Positions 58,595-64,000 of a DNA stretch of 64,000 nucleotides are shown here, one piece after another. The notes below the pieces were generated by a model. It had not been told where the DNA came from. It worked only from the letters and a program-made list of their open reading frames with translations, and did no database searches. Each line of letters opens with the position of its first letter. Position 1 is the stretch's first letter. Made by a program: the position numbers and the translations under genes. The DNA is from an uncultured Elusimicrobiales bacterium (GTDB lineage: Bacteria; Elusimicrobiota; Elusimicrobia; Elusimicrobiales; Elusimicrobiaceae), in the NCBI GenBank assembly GCA_910576915.1, contig CAJTJT010000007.1, forward strand, positions 13,670 through 77,669. Reading direction: 5' to 3'.

Positions 58595-59668
58595 ATGGAA
58601 ATCGGCATCGTAGGCTTGCCCAACGTGGGCAAATCCACCCTTTTTAACGCGCTTACCTGCGCGGGTGCGGAAGCCAGCAACTATCCGTTCTGTACCATCG
58701 AACCCAACGTGGGAATCGTCCCCATACCGGACAAACGGCTGGATAAACTGTTTGAAATGTTTAAACCTCCTAAGAAAACGGCCGCTTTCATTAAATTTGT
58801 GGATATCGCGGGTATCGTCAAAGGCGCGAGCCAGGGCGAAGGCCTCGGCAATAAATTTTTAGCCAACATCCGCGAAGTGGACGCCATTATCCACGTCGTG
58901 CGTCTGTTTGACGATGATAACGTCACCCACGTGATGAACTCCGTCGACCCCTTGCGCGATATTGATATCATCAATACCGAACTGATGCTGGCCGACCTCG
59001 AAAGTGCGACCAAAATCTGCGACCGCTTGGGCTCCAACGCCAAAAGCGGCAAGAAAGACGCCGTCGCCGCGTGGGAACGCATGAAGGAAATTAAATCCGC
59101 ACTGGAAAACGGCAAACCCGTCAGCTCGCTGGGGCTTGAGCCGGAAGAGTTAAAAGAATACCAGTTTTTGACGGCCAAACCCGTCCTGTACGTGGGCAAT
59201 AATTCCGAAACCCGCAACGTGGCCAATGCCGAAAAAGTGGCCGCGTTCGCCAAAGAAAACGGCGCGGGGTTTGTGGAGCTGTGCGTTAAATTCGAGGCCG
59301 ACATCGCCGAATTTTCCGAAGAAGAAAAACACGCTTTTCTGGCCGAAACGGGCAACGACTACACGGGTCTTGAAAAAGTGGTGCGTGAAGGGATGAAACT
59401 CTTAAACCTGTGCACGTATTTTACGGCGGGGGAAGAGGTGGAAGTCCGCAGCTGGCTGATCCCCGTGGGTTGTTCCGCGCCGCAGGCGGCGGGCAAAATC
59501 CACAGCGATTTTGAAAAGAAATTCATCCGCGCCGACGTGTACACGTTTGACGACCTCGTCAAATACGGCGACGAAAAGTCCTTAAAAGAGCACGGCCTTA
59601 TCCGCTCCGAAGGCAAAGATTATATTGTAAAGGACGGCGACGTTTGCCTGTTTAAAATCAATGCCTAA
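58595..59668 (+). CDS. ychF: Redox-regulated ATPase YchF (Obg family)
   Basis: Ribosome-associated P-loop NTPase. The 357-residue product has GLPNVGKST (7-15), the DIAGIVKGASQGEGLGNKFLANIREVDAI block (about 69-97) and a C-terminal TGS domain (CTYFTAGEEVEVRSWLIPVGCSAPQAAGKIHSDFEKKFIRADV). AAGGAG upstream. It overlaps the next gene by 8 nt. Confidence 0.96.
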   Translation: MEIGIVGLPNVGKSTLFNALTCAGAEASNYPFCTIEPNVGIVPIPDKRLDKLFEMFKPPKKTAAFIKFVDIAGIVKGASQGEGLGNKFLANIREVDAIIHVVRLFDDDNVTHVMNSVDPLRDIDIINTELMLADLESATKICDRLGSNAKSGKKDAVAAWERMKEIKSALENGKPVSSLGLEPEELKEYQFLTAKPVLYVGNNSETRNVANAEKVAAFAKENGAGFVELCVKFEADIAEFSEEEKHAFLAETGNDYTGLEKVVREGMKLLNLCTYFTAGEEVEVRSWLIPVGCSAPQAAGKIHSDFEKKFIRADVYTFDDLVKYGDEKSLKEHGLIRSEGKDYIVKDGDVCLFKINA

Positions 59669-60881
59669 CATTATCTGTAAACATTTCGGCGTTTGCGGCG
59701 GCTGCTCGCTACTCAACCTGTCTTACGAAGAACAGGTGGCCAAAAAACGCGCCAAACTTCAGGAAATTTTAAAAGATTTCTGGACGGAAGAAATTCCCGT
59801 AACGGTGACGGACGAACCGAGAAATTTCCGCAACAAAGTGGAACTCGGGTTTTGCCACCAAGTCAAATGGCGCGACGATTACAATAAAAAAGACCCCGCC
59901 AACAAAACCCGCCCGCTGGAGTTTGAGCAGACGCTGGGTTTTAAACTCAAAGGCCGCTGGGACCGCGCCGTGGATATCGAAGAATGTGCGCTGTTTAACG
60001 AAAAACTGGTCCCGCTTTTGGCCGCGCTTCGCGCCTGGGCGAAACAAGAAAATTTGGAATATTACGACCAACGCAAACACACCGGCGTTTTGCGCCACCT
60101 GATGCTGCGCGAAGGCAAAAACACGGGGGAAGAAATCGTGGTGCTGTTCGTGACGGACGATTTCAACGAAAAAACTTTTGTAGCGGCCGTAGAGAGCGTA
60201 CTGCCAAACGCTAACATTATGGCGGCCGTCAACAACGGGCTCGCCGATACGGCTGCGCCGGAAAGTCTGCGCGTGCTAAAGGGCAAAGACCATATTTTTG
60301 AAAAAATTATATTGACGGACGAATCGGGCAAAACGGTGCGCGAGGTGACATTTAAACTTTCCCCGCAGTCGTTTTTCCAAACCAACACCAAAACGGCGCA
60401 AAAAATGTACTCCCGCGTGCGGGGTATCGTCAAAAAAATCGCGCCCAAACGCATTTATGATTTGTACGGCGGCGCGGGCAGTTTTTCCTTGTCCTGTGCG
60501 GACTTGTGCGAAAAAAGCGTGTGCGTGGAAAGCGTTGCGCCCGCCATTTACAACGGTATCGAAAACGCCAAACTAAACACCGTTTGCAACGTGCAGTTTT
60601 TCTGCGCCAAGGTGGAAGATTTCGTCAAAGAACAGCCCATCGAACGCAAAGACGCGCTGATTATTCTGGACCCGCCCCGCGGCGGTATGCACCCGCGCGC
60701 GGCCAAAGCGGTGGCCGAATCGGGCGTGGAAAACGTACTGTATATTTCGTGCAATCCCGTCACGCTGGCAAACGACCTCAAAATCCTCACCCAGCATTAC
60801 GAAATTCTGCACGTGGAAGCGTTTGATTTCTTCCCGCACAGCGACCATATCGAAACGTTTGTGCAGTTAAAACTGAAATAA
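59661..60881 (+). CDS. rlmD: 23S rRNA (uracil-C5)-methyltransferase, RlmD/TrmA family
   Basis: The 406-residue product carries a 4Fe-4S site (Cys6, Cys12, Cys15 and probably Cys109), lacks an obvious TRAM domain, and has the SAM motif YDLYGGAGSFSLSCAD, the DPPRGGMHPRA motif and the catalytic Cys in VLYISCNPVTLANDL. It makes 5-methyluridine in RNA; whether the target is U1939, U747 or tRNA U54 cannot be told, so the symbol is family-level. Confidence 0.85.
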   Translation: MPNIICKHFGVCGGCSLLNLSYEEQVAKKRAKLQEILKDFWTEEIPVTVTDEPRNFRNKVELGFCHQVKWRDDYNKKDPANKTRPLEFEQTLGFKLKGRWDRAVDIEECALFNEKLVPLLAALRAWAKQENLEYYDQRKHTGVLRHLMLREGKNTGEEIVVLFVTDDFNEKTFVAAVESVLPNANIMAAVNNGLADTAAPESLRVLKGKDHIFEKIILTDESGKTVREVTFKLSPQSFFQTNTKTAQKMYSRVRGIVKKIAPKRIYDLYGGAGSFSLSCADLCEKSVCVESVAPAIYNGIENAKLNTVCNVQFFCAKVEDFVKEQPIERKDALIILDPPRGGMHPRAAKAVAESGVENVLYISCNPVTLANDLKILTQHYEILHVEAFDFFPHSDHIETFVQLKLK

Positions 60882-60884
60882 GCG

Positions 60885-61154
60885 ATGAAAAAAGCGTCTT
60901 TTTGGCGGTTGGCCGCCGCGTACGCAACGGATTATATTTTGTTGCGGGTTTTGGTGTTGGCGGCCGTTGCTTGCGTAAGCGCCGTATTGCGGTTTTTGGG
61001 TTTTGAACTGCGTTTTATTTTACTTCTTGCGGGGGCGTGTTACTGGGTGACGGGTATCCTGGTAAATACGCTTTATTTTGCCGCATTGGAATCCTCCGAA
61101 AAACAGGCTTCGCTGGGGAAATCCTGGTTAAGCGTGAAAGTATACAAGGTTTAA
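60885..61154 (+). CDS. Short RDD-family membrane protein
   Basis: The 89-residue product has three likely membrane helices and the RDD-like elements: WRLAAAYATDYILLRVLVL at the start and the end ESSEKQASLGKSWLSVKVYKV. It is shorter than typical RDD proteins (about 130-150) because the loop between helices 1 and 2 is reduced. Function unknown. It lies 3 nt after rlmD and 3 nt before the helicase gene. Confidence 0.7.
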   Translation: MKKASFWRLAAAYATDYILLRVLVLAAVACVSAVLRFLGFELRFILLLAGACYWVTGILVNTLYFAALESSEKQASLGKSWLSVKVYKV

Positions 61155-61157
61155 ATT

Positions 61158-63665
61158 ATGACTTTAGAAGACTCTTTAAAATCGTTAAATCCCCAGCAGC
61201 TGGAAGCCGTCAATTATAACGAAGGCCCGTGCCTTATCGTGGCCGGGGCCGGAACGGGCAAAACCAAAACGCTGACCACCAAAATCGCCAAGCTGATTGC
61301 GGACGGCTGCAATCCGTCCCGCATTTTGGCCGTTACGTTTACCAATAAAGCCGCGCAGGAAATGCGCGAACGCGTGGAAGCGCTCGTCCCCGGCGCGGGC
61401 AGCCGCGTGTGGATTCATACATTCCACTCGTTTGGCGTGCGTATTCTCAGGCAGCACGCGGGGGCGCTCGGCCTGTCGCGCGATTTTGCCATTTACGACG
61501 ATTCGGACCAAAAGAAAGTTGTCAGCCTTATTTTGGAACAGATGGGGATTAAGGACCCCAAAAAAGAAATCAGCCAAATCGTCAGCCAGATTTCCCGCGC
61601 CAAAGATGATATGGTTTCGCCCGATACCATGATGCAAAGTGCCACGGCCAGCGGGCTGGATTTTAAAATCCGCATCGCCGAAGTGTACCGCCGTTACGAG
61701 CAGAAACTCAAAGAAGCGGGCGCGCTCGATTTTGGGGACCTTTTGGTAAAAACCGTCGTTTTACTGCGCGACCACGAAGATATCCGCTCCTACTATCAGG
61801 AATTTTTCCAGTATATTTTGGTGGACGAGTACCAGGACACCAACCATACCCAATACTTAATTACCAAAATGCTGGCCGCCAAAAACCGCAAGCTGTGCGT
61901 GGTGGGGGATCCGGACCAGAGCATTTACTCGTGGCGCGGTGCGAACATCCGCAACATTCTAGAGTTTGAAAAAGACTTCCAAGACACCAAAACTATTACG
62001 CTCGAGCAGAACTACCGCTCCACCAAAGTAATTTTGGACGCGTCCAACAAACTGATTACCAAAAACAAAAAACGCAAAGAAAAAAGTTTGTTTACCGATA
62101 AAGAATCCGGCGACCCGATCGTCGTGCGCGAAGCCTACTCCGAAGGCGAAGAAGCCCGCTGGGTCAGCCAAAACATCAAAAACTTGGTGGACGAGGACGG
62201 CATCAGCCTAAAAGACGTGGCCGTTTTCTACCGCACCAACGCGCAGAGCCGTAATTTCGAAGAAACTTTCCGTCGTTACCAGATTCCGTACCGCCTGGTC
62301 GGCACCGTGCGCTTCTATGACCGTAAGGAAATTAAAGACATTATGTGCTACGCGCGCATGCTTGTGAATCCGGCCGATAACGTAAGCCTCTTGCGTATTA
62401 TCAACACGCCTTCGCGCGGCCTGGGCAAAGTGGCGCAGGACCGTTTGATGGCGTATGCGGAAGAGAATCATCTGTCTTTGTACGACGCGCTTAAAAAAGC
62501 CGCGTATGTGCCGGGATTAAGTTCCATCGCATGCAAGGCGGCCGTCAAACTGGTGCAGTTGTTTGAAAACTGGCGCGGCGATATGCTGCTGACGGACCCG
62601 GCGGATATTTTTCACAAAATTTTGGTGGAGTCCGGCTATATGGACGCGGTCAAAGCCGAAATGGAAAAAGACCCCGAGGCCGAATCCCGCCTACAGAACT
62701 TGGACGCGCTTATCAACGCCGTAAAAGAGTACGAGGACCGCTGCAAAAAAGGCGAAAAAGAGCCGTCCGTGGCCGATTTCTTACAGGAAATTTCGCTTTT
62801 GTCCGGCGAGGACGATTCCAACGCGGGCGAAGGCGGCGCGGTAACGCTGATGACGGTGCACCTTGCCAAAGGGCTTGAGTTTGACGACGTGTTCGTTACC
62901 GGCCTTGAAGAAAATTTATTCCCCATTTCGCGCGACAACGAGGACGAGCTGGAAGAAGAACGCCGCCTTTGTTACGTGGCGATGACGCGCGCGCGCAAGC
63001 GGTTATATTTGACGTATTCGCAGGCCCGCCGCAAATTCGGCCAGCTGCAGAACAATTTGCCTTCGCGCTTTTTGTTTGAGAGCGGACTGTTGGATGAAAA
63101 CGAAGTGCGCGAATCTTCCCAGCCGCGCTATACGGACTACCAGTCCAAATACGGCTTGTACGGCGCGGGGGCTTCGGGCCCGTACCGCGGCGGCAATTAC
63201 GGCGGCGGATATTCCCGCGGCAAAAATAATTTCGGCGGCAACAGCAACCGCTACCAAACTTTTGAAGGGTACGCCAGCAAGAGCCGCTTTCAAAAGAAAT
63301 ATGACCAAGACGGCTACGAAATTGAGAACGACGATTTGGATTATACGTCCTCGTCGTACGGTTCTTCCGGCTTGGGTTCGCTGTATGCCAAGCCGTCGTT
63401 TAACAGACCGTCCGCCGCGCCGCGTTCCGGCGGGTATGCGCCTTCCGGTTCGTCCTCTTCCTCGTCCAAACCGCAAAGCTCCGCTCCGGCCGAAAAAAAC
63501 GCCGACGGCGTGGCCGTAGGCGGTATGGTTAAGCACGGCGTGTTCGGGCAGGGCAAAATCGTGCAGATTGCCGGTTCCGGCGACAGTGCAAAAATTACAG
63601 TGGTGTTTGGTAACGGCGTTCGCCGGACGTTTATGCTTAAATTTGCCCCGCTCGAAATACTGTAG
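61158..63665 (+). CDS. pcrA: UvrD/PcrA-type DNA helicase
   Basis: SF1A 3'-5' helicase for repair and replication. The 835-residue product has Walker A VAGAGTGKTKTL (about 28-39), motif II VDEYQDTNHTQYL, motif III GDPDQSIYSWRGANI, motif IV QNYRST, motif V VTLMTVHLAKGLEFDDVFVTGLEE and motif VI VAMTRARKRLYL. After about residue 640 comes a long Gly/Ser/Tyr-rich linker, then a PcrA-like C-terminal Tudor-type domain (VKHGVFGQGKIVQIAGSGDSAKITVVFGNGVRRTFMLKFAPLE). It is named pcrA by that tail. Confidence 0.94.
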   Translation: MTLEDSLKSLNPQQLEAVNYNEGPCLIVAGAGTGKTKTLTTKIAKLIADGCNPSRILAVTFTNKAAQEMRERVEALVPGAGSRVWIHTFHSFGVRILRQHAGALGLSRDFAIYDDSDQKKVVSLILEQMGIKDPKKEISQIVSQISRAKDDMVSPDTMMQSATASGLDFKIRIAEVYRRYEQKLKEAGALDFGDLLVKTVVLLRDHEDIRSYYQEFFQYILVDEYQDTNHTQYLITKMLAAKNRKLCVVGDPDQSIYSWRGANIRNILEFEKDFQDTKTITLEQNYRSTKVILDASNKLITKNKKRKEKSLFTDKESGDPIVVREAYSEGEEARWVSQNIKNLVDEDGISLKDVAVFYRTNAQSRNFEETFRRYQIPYRLVGTVRFYDRKEIKDIMCYARMLVNPADNVSLLRIINTPSRGLGKVAQDRLMAYAEENHLSLYDALKKAAYVPGLSSIACKAAVKLVQLFENWRGDMLLTDPADIFHKILVESGYMDAVKAEMEKDPEAESRLQNLDALINAVKEYEDRCKKGEKEPSVADFLQEISLLSGEDDSNAGEGGAVTLMTVHLAKGLEFDDVFVTGLEENLFPISRDNEDELEEERRLCYVAMTRARKRLYLTYSQARRKFGQLQNNLPSRFLFESGLLDENEVRESSQPRYTDYQSKYGLYGAGASGPYRGGNYGGGYSRGKNNFGGNSNRYQTFEGYASKSRFQKKYDQDGYEIENDDLDYTSSSYGSSGLGSLYAKPSFNRPSAAPRSGGYAPSGSSSSSSKPQSSAPAEKNADGVAVGGMVKHGVFGQGKIVQIAGSGDSAKITVVFGNGVRRTFMLKFAPLEIL

Positions 63666-63667
63666 GG

Positions 63668-63890
63668 AACAGCTGTACTTATCTTTCGCTTGACGCACAA
63701 CGGATAAGAAAGAAATTTCTTATCCGTTGTTGCTTATTCAGGCAACCATTTTCCACTTTTGGGCTTCTTTGAGCCGACTTGCCACTCGGCGTACCTAGCA
63801 GTACTTCCTCGGGCAACTTGCGGCGCAAATAAGCCGCAAAATTGAAAAATCAGCCAATGCGGGGTAATGTTATTCTATACGGCATGTTTG
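63668..63890 (+). repeat. Structured intergenic repeat, copy G
   Basis: First hairpin ACAACGGATAAGAAA (63697-63711), loop GAAA, complement to 63730. Long arm 63757-63781 with 63817-63841 (mostly paired, few mismatches). It shares the interior string CGGCGTACCTAGCAGTAC with copy D and the AAAATCAGCC and TGTTATTCT tail. Stem sequences of the arm differ completely from copies D and E. Confidence 0.8.
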
Positions 63891-63941
63891 TTTATCATTT
63901 CGGTATCGGCCGCCCGTCTAATGCTGTTTTCAGTAAAGGGC

Positions 63942-63995
63942 TTGATTCGTTTTTTTTTTTTGATAACATGGGAATAATTCCAAGTAAAGGGGGAT
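63942..63995 (+). promoter_or_regulatory. Pilin promoter-like element with T12 tract, copy 2
   Basis: TTGATT (63942-63947), CG, twelve T (63950-63961), GATAACATGGGAATAATTCC, AAGTAAAGGGGGAT. Near-identical to 57791-57842. The gene it would serve lies beyond the right edge; by analogy another pilin is predicted there. Confidence 0.45.
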
Positions 63996-64000
63996 TCATT

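Noticed and set aside
1..64000. CRISPR array, rRNA operon, prophage, toxin-antitoxin or restriction system
   Set aside because: No regularly spaced direct repeats, no rRNA sequence, no phage structural genes; the small XRE protein at 32844 has no toxin or restriction partner next to it.

Overview
The window reads as chromosome from a member of the phylum Elusimicrobiota, most likely a gut-associated lineage. The evidence is indirect: a bacterial str plus S10-spc-alpha ribosomal layout with zinc forms of S14, L36 and adenylate kinase; five scattered prepilins of the GFTLIELLVVVLIIGIL type, which Elusimicrobium and its relatives carry in numbers; a 2-oxoacid:ferredoxin oxidoreductase, which suits the amino-acid fermentation described for Elusimicrobium minutum; and no respiratory genes. 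No rRNA operon, CRISPR array, prophage or intact insertion sequence is visible.

Layout. 1-3924: end of rpsL, then rpsG, fusA and tuf. 3925-6594: repeats, a minus-strand pilin with a large folded leader, two sister Cys-rich lipoproteins, and apt. 6896-22442: the S10-spc-alpha cluster (rpsJ to rplQ) with secY, adk, map and infA, but no rpmD (L30). 22457-32241: cell shape and envelope block mreB, then mreC-mreD-mrdA-rodA, a DUF2344 protein, rng and an N-acetylmuramoyl-L-alanine amidase. 32297-37255: accessory stretch with two pilins, a small XRE regulator, a split chromate transporter, a trypsin-fold protein without its His and Ser, an HD protein and a YgjP-like peptidase. 37383-47419: glycine cleavage genes gcvT-gcvH-gcvPA-gcvPB, then lipoate ligase, an M50-like protein, an AsmA-like protein, pyrE and an rRNA methyltransferase. 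47780-50694: tRNA-Phe and a four-subunit 2-oxoacid:ferredoxin oxidoreductase. 51177-58470: MFS transporter, pilin, trmL, glucan phosphorylase, an ion-transporter-like protein, tRNA-Glu and a fifth pilin. 58595-63665: ychF, a TrmA/RlmD-family methyltransferase, an RDD protein and a UvrD/PcrA helicase.

The most unusual content lies between genes. (1) Two pilin genes (4444-4956 and 36506-37027, both minus strand) share a leader of about 230 nt that folds into a three-way junction. Its helices are kept by compensatory and G-U changes that fit only the minus-strand transcript. One closing strand can instead pair into a terminator-like hairpin just before the pilin start. This looks like an orphan riboswitch or attenuator. 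(2) A family of roughly 200-nt structured repeats sits downstream of several genes (tuf, secY, gcvPB, rlmI-like, vorC, pcrA). The stems differ in sequence but keep pairing, and the best copies carry GNRA tetraloops. (3) A T11/T12 tract lies inside a repeated promoter-like element, once upstream of a pilin and once at the right edge. (4) EF-Tu lacks the usual RGITI switch I motif although EF-G keeps it.

All calls come from reading the sequence. No database search or folding program was run.
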